A model generated the notes under the pieces. It was not told the DNA's origin and did not search any database. It saw only the letters and a list, made by a program, of their open reading frames with translations. Of a stretch of DNA of 64,000 nucleotides, positions 35,001 through 47,964 are shown in pieces (the stretch's first letter is position 1; every line of letters begins with the position of its first letter). The stretch lies in assembly GCA_021397835.1 (NCBI GenBank), contig JAJFZO010000049.1:2671001-2735000 (forward strand), given 5' to 3'. The translations under genes and the position numbers were made by a program. Source of the stretch: Moringa oleifera (Eukaryota; Streptophyta; Magnoliopsida; Brassicales; Moringaceae).

Positions 35001-36490
35001 CATTTATGATATCTGAGGGAACAGAATACTATGTAGTTTGCAGCTTGTCCTTTTGGGAATACTTTCTCTTCTATATATCCCTAGTTATTACGGTATGTCA
35101 TTTTTCCTTTATTTTTTCAAGTACATCTATTGAACAAAAAATATTCAACTTCTCCAGGATGCATAAATAATAATAAGAGGAAGAAGAGATACTACTACTG
35201 AAGCTCAGCTGTGAGAACCTTAAAAATTACTTGAAGGCTGCATGTTATTATGAAGAAGGGTTGATTATGAATATGAATTTTTATTGAGAACTGTGAAGTT
35301 ACAAAATTATTACAAATAACTCTTCCACATGCATGCCAAGCTCTTTACATGTATAACCCCTTGTGATTTACGGTTCTACAGATGTGCTGAAACACAAAAA
35401 TTTTAAATTGTGGTGAATGTATCCAGTGTCACTTATTCCAGAGAGCTGGATTTGACCATCATCATAGCAATAAGATTGCTCATAACCTTGTTTCGAACTA
35501 CTTGATCTTTATGGTTAATTATCTTTTTAATTGTTTGGTGTTGTTCAGGCAGCAGTGGCAGCTCAGTCAACAATCATACAAGAGCTGAAGGAAAGACCCC
35601 CTGCTCCTGCAGCTGAGGTGGGTTATAATGAAATTATTTTTATGTCGTACTTGACATTGTGTGTCTGTGTGGGGAAGTGCACACACGTGCACTTATGATG
35701 GCTGGTGTTCCTAACGATACTGTAGTAAAGCCTTTGCTTTGTTATTTTTGGTATGCCTCGGGTTTACCTAAGTCTAAATCAAAACATTGGTGGAACGAAT
35801 AATTCTCTCTTTTCTGGTGGGGGATGCTAGGTGATGGGGTAATGTCTTGTTCCAAGAATGTAGTCTGATAGACCTCCAATTCTGTCATTTTGGGTGGATT
35901 CTAGCATATATATTGGGTTGAATGGATGGTAATATTCAGTTTATTGATGGAAGATCCCAATTAATGCTGTCTAAAGCAACTCGACTTTTTGCATGAAAGC
36001 CATCATACCTCTAGACCAAAACATGTGAGTATCTGTCCCATATATTTGGCCAATCTTGGCTGGATTGTTCTGCCATTTGTAGGTTCCATTTATATGGGCC
36101 TCCTTAATAGATCGTAATGGTTTGTCTTTTCATACATTGACATTGTCCTTGAGGTGTCTGAGTAGTTAAATCATTTTTACTGTCAACTCAATTGCTTTCT
36201 GAGTGGTGCCTATTTATCTTTTGCGAGGACAGTTAAAGAAGTCAGTGGACAAGAAGAATCCAGCAACTCGCCCACCAAGTATGATCATAAAAGTGAAGCC
36301 ACAAGCAAAGAGAGCAAAGATAGGTCTGGAAAGTGTTCAACAACCTTCATACACAAGCAAAGCACCTGATATTGAACAGGAAAAATCTTCAGAACCCATG
36401 AAAACGCCTTATGGTGATACTGATAAACGAAATAATGTTGCTAGCATTGGCCTTGTTTCATACAGTGATGAAAGTGAAGATGAATGTTAA
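29059..36490 (+). CDS. FAM192A/Fyv6 (NIP30)-family nuclear protein, seven exons
   Basis: Exons are 29059-29115, 29245-29319, 33635-33692, 34106-34161, 34721-34783, 35549-35617 and 36233-36490, all with GT-AG borders and consistent phases, giving 211 residues. The N-terminal half (NFVSEEQLDEAKRSRGER, DKKDAEFNERFKHRPPKALD, EDETEFLDKLE, SRREYEQQLADEEAEQLRSF) is the FAM192A/Fyv6 N-terminal domain. The C-terminal half is basic, then acidic (GLVSYSDESEDEC). The human relative binds the PA28-gamma proteasome activator, and yeast Fyv6 acts in the second step of splicing; the plant role is inferred from these. I recall Arabidopsis At3g62140 as the homologue. Intron 2 is 4.3 kb because a LINE is inserted in it. 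The start is the first ATG, and the whole frame is intact. Confidence 0.92.
29960..33402 (+). mobile_element. L1-type LINE inserted in intron 2 of the FAM192A-type gene
   Basis: This LINE has the same orientation as the host gene. Decayed ORF2 blocks in order are: the endonuclease region (PWVIGSDFNGV at about 30268-30300; VSDHNSITLVV near 30530-30560), RT with DKAPRPDDFTMAFLKPNW near 31220-31275, NAFVKGRQILDAVLIANE near 31505-31560, the FADDTIIYS box at about 31915-31940, and the C-terminal LLGKWLWRHMVEKEGWWRRI with FKVGNGSSIKFWHDCW and YYLCREQNETGYHLLFGC. It ends with a short adenine run at 33394-33401. Frames are broken many times. The octamer ATAAGAGG follows the adenine run and also occurs near 29839 and 29992, a possible target duplication. 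Confidence 0.85.
30125..30146 (+). repeat. Guanine-run tract with G-quadruplex potential
   Basis: Four guanine runs (6, 5, 5 and 3) separated by single adenines, inside the LINE and so within the host gene's intron. The tract is on the transcribed RNA sense strand. Confidence 0.7.
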
Positions 36491-38234
36491 TAGTTTCATG
36501 TATAATACCATGAAGGTATTGTTTAAAGCAGTTTCTTAAATTTATCAACCATTCTGAATGGAGTACATGCGCGCATACAATTTAGTTGGTGAATATGAAG
36601 CCAGGGCATCTCTGGCATGGGAATCCATTGATGTGATGTCATATTTGTGAAGAAAGAGCCCATAAATCAAGAATATTGAATTGATTCGATCTTTACATTT
36701 TGCCACCGAGACAAAAAAAAAATATATTATATTTTGCTTTCCCACTTTCCCTTTGAATTGCCAACAGGACAACTACTCTCTGGTGGTTCAAACCTCATGC
36801 TCACACTGAGTTGAATATCACCTGAGAGAAAAATACATTAGATTTGATAATCAAAGATTGTTATTATAGCTGTATTTCTTTTGTAACGTTCAGTGCAGGT
36901 GGGCTTTCAAAGCAGGTGGATATATTTAACTTTTCTAAATCTGGACTATCTTGAATGTCCTGTTAAGAGAGGATGCAGAAGAAATTTCAGAGGCTTTAAA
37001 GAAGTTTCTTCTGTGTTTCCCTTGTAGGAAGAGTCACCAACAACCCATTGCTGACCATTTTAAATGTAGTGAAATGGAGAAATCTTCAGGCTGGTGATGA
37101 TCAAACAAAAGAGCTGATTCGGGAAAGATTAGTAGTTGGTGGAGTTCATACCAATTAAGTAATTGACTTACCCAAAAGATTAAACATGTTAAACTTTGAA
37201 TGACTACAGAAATCAAACATGGAAATGGGAAGTTGCATCTGGTGCAATTCTTGCCTGTAACAGTCCGATTCACACAAGTAGAGTGACTCCATAGAAAAAT
37301 GGATTCAGGATTTGGTCTTCTCCATTATAAAAGGCACCTGTAATTGATCCCCAGATTTTTCAAATCGATGAAGTTACCTGGTATCTTCTCAAATTGCAAG
37401 GCCATTGCTTCTAAAATTATCAACTTGGTGAAAAAGAAAAGATTCGTCTAGATGGTCAATCAATTCATAATACTCTTTTATCCTACTTAAATTTAAATAT
37501 TCCCATCTCTGTTATTCAGATAGTTCTCTGATTTATTATTATATGTCAACTTGAAACTCCATTACTTTATCAAGAGAGTCTCCCATGACTGTTCTACCTA
37601 TACTTTCTTGAGAGCTAAGCACATGATCAGTCACTCAGACAGGCCTGTTTGCCATTACATTCTGTTACTGTCAACCCATTTCATTAATTTATCAAATGAG
37701 TCCTACACAACTCTTTTAAGGACTAAGCACATGATCAAGCACAGAGACGGCCGCAACCCATTATTAGAACTCAATAATTAAGCAAACTTGATTAATTTTC
37801 TAAGATTCTTCTCCTGGCTACTGCTGATTGTTTCTTGTTAAAGTGGGATTAAACAATAGCAACATGATTTGGTTTCGTCATCCATGACATTTGATCTTAA
37901 CCATGCTTCCCTTTAGTTATTAAGTCCTAAATATTATTCTCACCAAGGATCACGGAATCTTTTGAAAGACTCAGCCTTGTAGTGGTTACGCGGTCTGCTT
38001 CATGCTAAATCCAATACTTAAACTAATCCCAGCATCAGACCCCACACATTTCAACTTCAATAATATGATAATGGAAGAACTTTTGCCAGTTAAGATGAGT
38101 TATAGTAAGGCTGCAACTTCTCTTGCTCTTTCTTATTCATTTATCAGATAATACAGTACCATATTAGATCAAATGATCTGTAAAAAATGTGAAAAGAAAA
38201 AGTTAAACTCTTATCTATTACAAAATGCTTTTTT
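36491..38234. other. Convergent intergenic region, FAM192A-type gene and ABCB gene
   Basis: The two genes converge here, so both ends are 3'UTR. No gene is recognised between them. A degenerate duplicated phrase (CTAAGCACATGATCA..CACAGAGAC or variant) occurs near 37614 and 37723, inside two similar stretches of about 100 bp. Confidence 0.45.
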
Positions 38235-41200
38235 TCAAGTTGAAGAACTCATGTGAAGTGCTACTAAGGAAGCGTAGAAACCATCTTTGATATTGATCAA
38301 GGCATCATGCTTTCCTTTCTCTACAATTACTCCATTTTTGACAACTGCAATGACATCTGCATTCTTGATTGTGGACAACCTGTGAGCCACCACCACTGTT
38401 GTCCTGTTCACCATGACACGGTCCAATGCATCCTGAACAACTCGCTCAGATTCTGCATCAAGTGCACTGGTTGCCTCGTCTAAAAGCAATACCTTTGGAC
38501 TCTTGATTATAGCTCTTGCAATGGCAACTCGTTGCTTTTGCCCACCTGATAACTGGACTCCTCTTTCTCCTACTATAGTGTCGTAGCCCTGGTTTTTTCA
38601 GTTTCGTAAGAAATAAAGAAATAGTAAAGCATGAAGGCTAACGAGTTCATTTCGCAGGAAAGGTGTCTAACCTGGTGCAAGCTGCTAATGAATCTGTGGG
38701 CATTAGCCAACTCTGATGCAGCTAAGATTTCTGTCTCTGTTGCATTTCCTTCCTTTCCATAGGCAATGTTGGCACGGATTGTGTCATTGAACAAAACTGG
38801 TTCTTGACCTACAAGACCCATCTGCTGTCTCAGCCACTTCAGTTGCAGCTTCTGAATTTCAACTCCATCGAGAGTGATATGGCCTGAATCAGGATCGTAA
38901 AATCTTTGCAACAATGCAATCACAGTTGATTTCCCACTCCCACTTTCTCCAACAAGAGCAACAGTCTGAAAGATATAATATGGGCAATAGCATGAGTTAG
39001 AACCTCTCAACATTGCTTGAAGGAAAGGCAATTAAAAATGTGAGTTGATGATTACCTTGCCAGAACGAATTGCCAAGCTAAGGTCTCGGAAAATTTGGAT
39101 GTCTGGCCTGGATGGATACTTAAAGCTGACGTGACGAAGCTCAATTTCACCTTTCACGTTTTCTAATGTCATCCCGGAGTCATCACTTGGGTCTATCTTT
39201 GATTTCCTGTCGATGATTGCAAATATGGAAGCAGTAGCTGTGTTGGCTTTGCTGGAATCAGGAGCAAAGGAGCTTGACTGAGAAATTCCAACGGCTGCCA
39301 TTGTCAAGGCGAAGAAAACCTGGAAACAGGAAATATTCGATCATTCAGGATTGCAGAACACTTAAACTAAAGAACTAATCTGGGAGATTACTTACTTGGA
39401 AAACATCTGAAAATGTTGTTTTACCAGCCTCAACGAGTCGAGCTCCTGCATAGAAACTGGTTGCATACACCGAAAACAGCAAGAAGAAAGATACTCCGAA
39501 ACCTATTCCGCTGATTAATCCTTGTCTTATCCCTGTCTTCATAGGCCCTTCACATTTCCTTCTGTATAGTTGCATCACCTTCTCCTCGGCACAGAAAGAA
39601 GCAACTGTTCTTATACTTCCTACTGCATCATTAGCAACTTGGCTTGCCTCCTCATACATCATCTGCAACAAATTGGTCCTTTCTTGATGAATAACTTAAC
39701 AAAGAAGAGACAAAACCTGCAAAAACTTAAAGAGTATGGAGAATTTTTACTCAAAAAAATGATGCAGAACTAGTATTTGAGCATGAACTGACCTTAGCAT
39801 CTGCACTGAATCCTTTCATGAATTTTACTTGGATGTACCCGTTTACCCCAATGAGAGGAATCAATGCAAGAATTATAAATGCTAATTGCCAACTTGCCAC
39901 AAAAGCAATGACCAGACCAGCAACTGCTGCAGCAATGTTCTGAACCAGTTGAGCTAATGCATCTCCAACAAGAGCACGCACTGTTGCTGCATCTGCAGAG
40001 AGCCTGGCACCAATTGCTCCACTTGAGTTCACAGGCTCATCGAACCAACCAACCTCCATGTGAACCACCTTCTGAAAACACAACGACCTAATCCTTTGTA
40101 TTAGTTTACATCCAGCTACAGAAAACAGATAAGTCCGAGCTGGGTATGCCAATAATGATGCTATGCCGAGGACTACAAAAATTATCGCCCAGAATTTTGA
40201 GTCCTTTCTCAGTTGATCAGGTGGTTTGTAAAATGCTTTGATTACACTGGAGATCAGTATGCCAAAAATTGGAAGTATCACACCATTGGCTATCGCAGCT
40301 AGAGTTCCAAGTAGAAGCACTGGAATCTCTGGCTTATTGAGAGAAGCAACTCGGCGGATAGAGACCTTAGGAGGTTGTTCTGCTGGAGGCTCTTCTGGAT
40401 CTGTCATGGCATTATCAGTGACATTTAATCCTGTGGGTAAGCCAAAAGAGACTGAGAAAGAGTGGCGGCTGCTATTTCCGACTCCAGACGATCCTCGGCT
40501 GATAGATCGTCTCAAAGACACTCTAAGACTCGATTGTCTAAAAGATTCTGCACTGATCTCTGATCTGTTCTGGTCATCTGCTGCGTGTTCTGACTCTTTA
40601 TTTACTTCTTGCAACCGTATAAGTTGAGAGTATGCTCCTTCAGGATCCTTCAGTAGCTCCGAATGTGAGCCTGATCAATCAGAAAATATGTTAAGGATTC
40701 ATGCAGTCCATTATCAATCATTAGACACGAGTTTGGCTACATGAAACATACCTTTTTCAACCATCTTCCCGCGATGAATGACAGCAATCATATCAGCATT
40801 TCTCACAGTGCTCAAACGGTGGGCAACAATGACAGTGGTTCGATTGACCATTATCCTGTCTAAAGCTTCCTGAACTATCCTCTCAGATTCTGCATCAAGT
40901 GCACTAGTAGCCTCATCTAAAAGTAAGATACGTGGGTCTTTCAGTATTGCTCTTGCTATGGCAATTCTCTGCTTTTGTCCACCAGAAAGCTGAGTTCCAT
41001 GCTCACCAACCATAGTGTCTAGCCCCTATACATGAAGTTCAGGAATTTAAACTAATTGGCCAAGAGATAAATATAAAAGAAATTAAAGCCTGTATTGAAA
41101 CAGATGTGAAATTAAAACCTGAGGTAGTTTATCGATGAATTTAGCAGCGTTTGCGAGTTCAGCAGCAGCTCTTATCTCTTCAGTTGTGGCATCATCCTTC

Positions 41201-43193
41201 CCATATGCAATGTTGTCCTTTATACTGGATGTGAACAATACAGGTTCCTGGCTGACAAGTCCAATTTTGCTCCTGATCCATTTGAGCTGAAACTCTTTCA
41301 AGTTAATCCCATCTATAAGAACTTCACCAGAGTGTGGATCGTAAAATCTCTCTATCAGACTGATTACAGTAGACTTGCCACTTCCGCTTTGCCCCACCAA
41401 AGCTGCAGTTGTGCCACTTGCAATGGAAAGAGAGAATCCACTGAAGATTTGTTCATCTGGCCTGGCTGGATAGCTGAAGTAAACATCCTTCAATTCTATA
41501 TCTCCGCGAATGTCATCCAGGATCTTTCCTTTTGTGTCATAAGCATCTATTTCAGGCTTCCTTTCAATTGTCTCGAACATCTTATACGCTGCTGCTTGAC
41601 CCGCAGCAAATGCACTCATACAGGGAGATGCCTGCCCCAGAGACCTGTAAGTATCGATGGAACCAAAGAAAATGATAATTGTCTGCTTCACTGATTCACT
41701 GAAAATTAAGCAGAAAGGTTGAAAAGAACTCAAAGTGGTACCCACATGGAACCTGTTAACACGGCTATGATTACATTAAGCACTGCGCCGCCAGTGTACC
41801 CTTTTTCCAGGATCATCTTTGCTCCAAACCATATAGCCAAAGCATAACTGCAGAAAATGATCAACATAACTACTCCGAGGCCTAATCCAGTGGCAAAGCC
41901 TTCATAAACACCTGATTTGTAAGCAGTAACAAGGAACTTGTTGTAGCTGGCTATGGCTTGCTTCTCCCCAGTAAATGATGCAACCTGATTACGATTACAA
42001 TAAATGTCAAATTTTAAACATAAAGAGAGACATTTGAAGAATAATGTCCTGTTTCTGTGCTGCATACCGTTCTTATGGACCCAATTGCCTGTTCAACTAC
42101 AGTCGCTGCTTTGGCATAAGCATTTTGTCCGCGGGATGCCATCTTGGAGATCATTAGAGCCATGGCTCCACCAGCTATGACAAGAGGAGGAATAGAGGAT
42201 AACAGGACAAGCGTAAGCAGCCATCCTTTAACAAATGCTATTATAAAGCCTCCGATGAATGTCGACACCAGCTGAAGAAATTTCCCGACCTGCACAACAG
42301 AAGCAGATTAGTTAACTTCAGGGTTCCTGGTTCAAGATCAATGATTGAATGCTTTTTGCGACAGAAACTGCAGTACCTTCTCGCCCATGGCGTCTTGTAT
42401 GAGAACTGTATCACCAGACATTCTTCCAACAACCTCTCCTGTGTTTGTTTCCACATCGAAGAAAGCTACGTCTTGTCTTAATATGGTTTTCAGATACAAT
42501 CCCCTTATCCGGGCAGCCTGTCTCTCCCCGGCAATCATCCAGCAAGTGACCTCTGATGAAAAACATAAGTCATTGTTCTGAATTCTCAAATGATAATTGA
42601 CGCTGCAAAAACTGGTAAAGATTTCAATTAGATTACTTACGAAGGAATGCTGCCACAGCAGTCCCCACGGCCAGGTAGACAAATTTCAGAGCGACCTAGC
42701 AGTATCTCCAGAATTCCGGAAAACTAATCAGTGACATCTCATATAAACAATTCAATATAGCAGAAGAAGAAAGAGAAAAGCAGGGATTCATAAGAAATCT
42801 CTGACACGAACAAGCTAAATCCATCGAAACAAAACAATTTAATTGCGAACAGAGCTCATTTATTACCTCCGAAACCACTTGAACAACATCGTGATTACTC
42901 TGGTTTTGTCCGAAAGAATCAACCAGATCCCCGAACAGGATGGTCATGATGGGCATACCTACCCCATTCCCCATGGCACCTATTGAGCCAAAGATCATCA
43001 GGAAGATATCGAAGGAATCTGCAAAGGCAAACAGCTTGTAAAATGGAACCGTCTTAGTTTTCTCCTCTCCTTTGCTCTTCTCTGATTCTTGGTCACCGTC
43101 CCTGCTGAGGCCTTTCTCCACTTGTTCTTTGCTTTCCGATGTGGTGGCTTCATGTGAGTTTGAATCACCATCCAAGCCGTTCCCCACAGTCAT
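38235..43193 (-). CDS. ABCB-type full-size transporter (ABCB4/ABCB21-like)
   Basis: Plasma-membrane ABC exporter; the closest family members I recall, Arabidopsis ABCB4 and ABCB21, move auxin. Twelve coding exons: 42867-43193, 42641-42695, 42377-42552, 42068-42289, 41746-41984, 41119-41644, 40752-41025, 39793-40670, 39396-39662, 39056-39319, 38672-38965 and 38235-38588. They join in consistent phases to 1291 residues, the normal length. The layout is two repeats of six membrane spans plus an ATPase domain. NBD1 has Walker [10 protein letters not shown], signature LSGGQKQR and Walker [16 protein letters not shown]2 has GESGSGKST, with matching signature and [11 protein letters not shown]. Between the halves is a serine-rich linker ([14 protein letters not shown]), typical of phosphorylation-controlled ABCBs. 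The acidic N-terminus ends in [15 protein letters not shown]. No lesion is seen. Confidence 0.95.
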
Positions 43194-43724
43194 TATATTG
43201 GCCCTTTGATTATCTTATCCAATCTTCAGCTCCTTCTGATATGTATTGAAGTTATCAGAACGGGGGAAACAAATAGTGAAGGAAATCAGCAGCTTATACG
43301 GAACTTTTGAATGGCATAACTGAGGAACAGGATGCAAAATTTACCAGTTGAGGATCTAGAACTAACAAAAAGTAATAAATCTATGAGGAGTTGGTATAAT
43401 CTGTATCTTCGTGGCACGAAGTAGCCATCAAAGGGAGCAAAGGAAAACTACAAGTTAACTAATCCTGGGGTATGATAGAATGGACAAGAACCAACGTATT
43501 GAACACTAGCCAACTAGAAAACAAAGGAAAACCAGATTCAAGAAACCACAGATGACAATTTCCTGGAAGCTCAGGTCTGTGCAAAAACAAGCTGAACAGG
43601 TAATTCGAAGTAAGAAACATCGGTCAAGGTCCTTGTTTCTGTTCACGCAGAAAAAAAGAAACAAAAACAAAAACCGTCTCTGTTTTCTTGTTCTGATAAA
43701 ATCAATTTACAATAAAAGCACAGC

Positions 43725-43768
<44 letters not shown>

Positions 43769-44215
43769 GGAAAAGAAAGAGAAAAACGAAGAGTGGTCAC
43801 AGGACATGAATGATAAATCGAGAGAGAGGAAAAAAAAATGAATGAAACTTTTGAGTTCCTGTTTTCCTGATGAAAATCCAATCCTGTGTGAACCTGGCGT
43901 AAACGGAACTCGACATGAACTTTTTGACTTCCAATTCAAATCATCTTCTTCATCCCCGTGATGGTCACAAGATATCACCAAACAAACACACGCTTGCATT
44001 TAATCACCAAAACAATGATTTGGACATAACCTATATATCAAAAACCCACAAAAAATAGTAGAGAAAAAGAAAGAAAAGATAAGTCAGAGGCATTTACCTA
44101 CCAAAAGCCGGAAAAGGTAGCTGGAATATGAAACTTCAGGGATTTTCAGGATCCTGAGCTTATTCCACTTCGTGAGCACGGTGTTTCAGCCACTCACGAA
44201 ATCACATTTATAGCT
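43194..44215 (-). promoter_or_regulatory. 5' leader, leader intron and TATA box of the ABCB gene
   Basis: Read on the minus strand, TATAAAT at 44206-44212 is a good TATA box. A non-coding exon would end at GGTAG|GTAAAT near 44099, followed by a leader intron to just before the ATG at 43193. The intron contains a GA microsatellite. The acceptor is not resolved. Confidence 0.5.
43726..43765. repeat. GA/CT microsatellite
   Basis: Forty bases of GA repeat with one AA interruption, inside the proposed leader intron of the ABCB gene. Likely length-polymorphic. Confidence 0.9.
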
Positions 44216-46698
44216 ATACACCCTTGTATTCTTGCTTGAAGAGCAAGCATTCTAACATCTTTTCTGAATATAGCCTCTTACCATTTGACCATGAAGGAAA
44301 CTACAACACGGTCAAAGGCGCCGAGAGGAGAGTTCCTTTTGTCAACTTAAACCCATTTCTTTATTCTTCCCTACAGATCTGTACGTGGACATATCTCCTC
44401 GCTCCGAGCAACCATGTTCGTCCTATATACACGCTTAATATATTCGCTGGTTTTGTATACTTTTCAGGGCTGAAGCTCAAGTTTCGATTTTTCCTTCAGC
44501 TTTTTATAAATTCTATCTTCCTTGAACCGGTAAACGGTCTTTTATATTGTTGGTTTCTAGGTTTATGTTGTTTGCTTGCGAGCTACTTAAGCTCCTTTCT
44601 AGAAGGACAAAGAGCCAGAGACATTGAAGAACTACAAAGGAATCTGGAGGTCTGCTGCCAAAAGGTGGATATGCTAACAGAGAAGTCAAAAACGTACCGT
44701 CGTCGGCTAAAGCCCAGTCATTTCTGCTTGGTTTATGTTGGTCTTAATAAGAAAAAACTTCTTACCAAAAATGCTTGATTAATATTAGCAGTGATGTAGG
44801 CATTAATTAAGCAACTGCGTATAAGAATATAAATATTTTTCAATATTTAAACACAGAGATTTTTCCCTAATTAATGGCTGGAATTTCTAATTCTTCACTA
44901 GGAAAATAATTATGTTATGAATAATAGAATCCTTCCTCCCTGACGTGCACATCACAATCTTCTAGGAGGTCTACCTCTCTGGTGTCTTTTTCTTTTTACA
45001 CCTTTTTTTTTCACAATTTATTATATACTTTTATAAAAATATTAATAGTTTTTGCGATTATTTATTCATTTAAATATGTTATTTTTAAAAAATATTAATA
45101 TGTGATAATTTAATAAAATAAATAATTAAAATTTTATATTTTATAAATTACAAAAAAGTATATTTTATTTTAAAAATAGTTACACTAATTCTTATTCAAA
45201 TAAAAAAAATAAAATATCTTTTTCCTCTGTTTAAAATGCCTACTTTGTACAGATTTATTTTTTAGAATGGTAACCGGAAAATGAATTGAAATTTTAGAAC
45301 CCATTGGCTACGCGTGGTAGGAGTGGCTTATGAGGACAAAAGAGAGGAGATAGTCAACGTGGGTTTGGCCAACATCATCATTGGGATTTCTACCTATGGC
45401 ACTGTAAGGCATGAGATCAAGTGAATTGCTGCCAACCCAAGCATGGGTAATGGCGGTGGAACATGTGTTGTTGACAATCCTTCTTCTGAATTTCTGATCT
45501 GCCCCCACATACTGCATCCAGACAAGCATGAAACTTTTGGGTTGTCAAAAGTTTTGGTTCTGGAAAATATTACCCACAATTTGGTTTGGGTTTGGTTGGT
45601 CTCTGTGGGAATTTTTTAGTGGTTCTTGCTAGTTTACTTCCAGCTCTCTGTTCGCCAATGATTTTGGTATCATTGTCAGCTTGTCATGTGGGTTGAATGA
45701 GGTGAGTTTTGTTGGCAAAATGCACAAAGAGAGTGAGTGGGCTGCCATGCCCTGTACATGGCACTCGCCCTCAAAACAGTTTAGCCCACTGCCTTTGTGT
45801 TCCCTCCTGGCATGGCTTCTGTAAGTCATTAGCCTTGCATGACGCAAGTATTTAATATATATTATAAAAAAAATTTACATAATTAGGATCAAAATAAATA
45901 ATATTAAATATATTTATTTAATTATTATTATCAAATAAAATTATATAGTTATAATTATGATAAAATTTATTAACATCTTTTGAATTGAATATAGTATGTA
46001 CCTGAATGAAGTTAATTTTGGGGACAAAGGCAGAGAAGCTTCTGCGTATCAACATTAGCTTAATGAGAGGCAAGAAATGGCAAGCTTCCATGAATTAGAC
46101 AGAGTGAAAGAAATTCAATGTTGCATAGGAGCCTATTTTTGGCAAGTTTTGAAAGGCAGGGTCTTTGTGATTGCTTAGCTTCTATGGATATGTTGCTTTC
46201 ACTGTTTAATTCATGGCAATATCAGAACCTGGAAAGTCAAAAGTGCATCCGGTAGTGGTTTCATTTCCAGCAATCTTTATGTTTTGTTTTTTTCCCCATT
46301 TTACGGGGGGAAGCAGACCCAGATGGAACCTTGTTTATTGGCAAAACTTTTTAATTATGGTAATAATTATCAAGTTGCCAACAAGAATGTCCTAAGAACA
46401 TAAATTAATTCCTGCTTTTCTGCAATGGACAAATCACTCATTAACAAGACCTTTCTTAATGCATATATATATGTATGGAAATAACTATTAGCAGAGAAAA
46501 CAGAGATGCCTCTGTTTTCAGGGCTCAAGAAGGGCTCGGCCTGATTTTATTGGGCCGTAGTCAGAGTTTTTGGGTCTCTGGATAGAGCAAAGTGGTTTTT
46601 ATTTGGGTTCATCTTTGATCCAGTAAAGATGTTTAAGATGGTAGGAAAACAAAGAGAAAGAAGAGAAAAGATGTTTAAGATGGATAGACCACTTCATT
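44216..46698. other. Intergenic region upstream of ABCB, downstream of BAHD
   Basis: A plus-strand frame open from 44224 to 44778 has no ATG until near its end and contains a coiled-coil-like stretch (RDIEELQRNLEVCCQKVDML). It could be one exon of an unrecognised gene, but I cannot support a start or splice sites. 45000-45240 and 45850-46000 are AT-rich. A minus-strand frame at 45308-45529 is unrecognised. A TA microsatellite lies near 46461-46470. No gene is called. Confidence 0.4.
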
Positions 46699-47964
46699 TC
46701 AGATAGGTTGATTCATCAGATCAAGGAAGGGTTGGTGATGGGCCTGCTCTGCGCACCATGTCATCAACCGGATGCCTTTGCTTGGCAATGGCAGGGACCC
46801 GACTATGCCAACAGGGATGATGCTGGAGCCCTGAATCGGGACAACGTGGACTGGAGGACCCCAGCCGTAATCCACCTGGTTGAACCCAAGCCTTCCCCAC
46901 TCTGACATGAACAGTGTGGTGTAGACCAGAGGTGGTGCAAACGGGTCCTCACCGTTCCTCCAGTAGTCACCTTTCAGGTACCTGGCGAACTCTGTGGGAA
47001 GCTTGAGTTTTGCTTCTTGTATCAGTTTCACCACTTCAACGTTCGATGCCTTTGTAAGCAAGTCACTTGATGCCGTGATCGTTACAGGGAAGAAACAGTT
47101 GCCGTAAAAGCCTTTAGGCAGAGGAGGTTCGAGTAAGTGACGGCAATTTGCGAAGAATACAAGCCTCATTTCAGTGGTTCCCTCCAAGTTTATTGCTTCT
47201 GTTCGATATTTCCAGAACCTGGCAGCCACTGTTTCAAAGGCCGAGCAAGTCCGGCCTGTTGAGTCGTGAAACTCTCGCTTGAGCTGATTGATTTGATCCA
47301 TTGGGATGTCTACGTTGGCATGCTCTAGCTGGTAATCAGGCATTGGAGGAGGCAGGCCTGGAGATGCAGCGCCGTTTGCCTGGTAAGATGGCGCTGGAGA
47401 GAAGTCCCTGTGCCAGGTTGGTGAAATGCTGAGATGGGCAAGACCTCTAGCCAACTCACCAACAGCGTTCAGAAACTGTGCTGCTCCCAGGCCGTCACAG
47501 ATGCTGTGACAGAATACGAGGCCAATCACAAAACCACCACATGCAAACTGTGTCACCTGCATTTGCACAAGTGGTTCACAGCCTCGAGCGTCTGGAACTT
47601 GATCAGGGAGAAGCTCGTCGTAAGGAACCGACACAAAGCTGTCGAAGTAATCCACAGTCTCCAGGGTGATACCAGTAGATGCCTCTACAAACCGGACGCC
47701 TTCTCCAGAGCAATCAACCTGAAGCTGGCCTTGGCTTGACTGTTTTAGCCGTCCTGCAAGAGGATAGTATGAAACCAATGCCCTGGACAACGCTTCCCTT
47801 ATGACTGGTGCTGCTTCAGGGCCATGCCGAAACACATGCAGCGTCCTAGCGTTGCATCTCAGGACTGGTATGTTATCCATGACTGATAGGTCAAGCGTGA
47901 CAGATGGTGTCTGCTCATATGGCCTGATTAAGCTTCGGCTTGATCTGATCACAGAGAGGGCCAT
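46699..47964 (-). CDS. BAHD-family (HXXXD) acyltransferase, intronless
   Basis: A cytosolic enzyme that transfers an acyl group from acyl-CoA to an alcohol or amine. The 421-residue protein has the catalytic HSICD (H153 to D157) and DYGWG (365-369), a normal variant of the structural DFGWG motif. SYYPLAGRL near 66-73 and the substrate-channel motif NCRHLLEPPLPKGFYGN also fit the family. The single-exon structure, RSSRSLIRP start and overall pattern resemble the Arabidopsis At3g62160 type and poplar/taxane acetyl- or benzoyl-transferase relatives; the acceptor cannot be read from sequence. The start is the ATG at 47964, with a TATA box (CTATAAAAGA, minus strand) at 48025-48034 about 60 bp upstream. 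The frame is intact. Confidence 0.93.
   Translation of the reverse strand: MALSVIRSSRSLIRPYEQTPSVTLDLSVMDNIPVLRCNARTLHVFRHGPEAAPVIREALSRALVSYYPLAGRLKQSSQGQLQVDCSGEGVRFVEASTGITLETVDYFDSFVSVPYDELLPDQVPDARGCEPLVQMQVTQFACGGFVIGLVFCHSICDGLGAAQFLNAVGELARGLAHLSISPTWHRDFSPAPSYQANGAASPGLPPPMPDYQLEHANVDIPMDQINQLKREFHDSTGRTCSAFETVAARFWKYRTEAINLEGTTEMRLVFFANCRHLLEPPLPKGFYGNCFFPVTITASSDLLTKASNVEVVKLIQEAKLKLPTEFARYLKGDYWRNGEDPFAPPLVYTTLFMSEWGRLGFNQVDYGWGPPVHVVPIQGSSIIPVGIVGSLPLPSKGIRLMTWCAEQAHHQPFLDLMNQPI

Noticed and set aside
44224..44778. 184-codon plus-strand frame upstream of the ABCB gene
   Set aside because: No ATG until near its end, no recognisable family, and it overlaps the ABCB upstream region. 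Not called as a gene.
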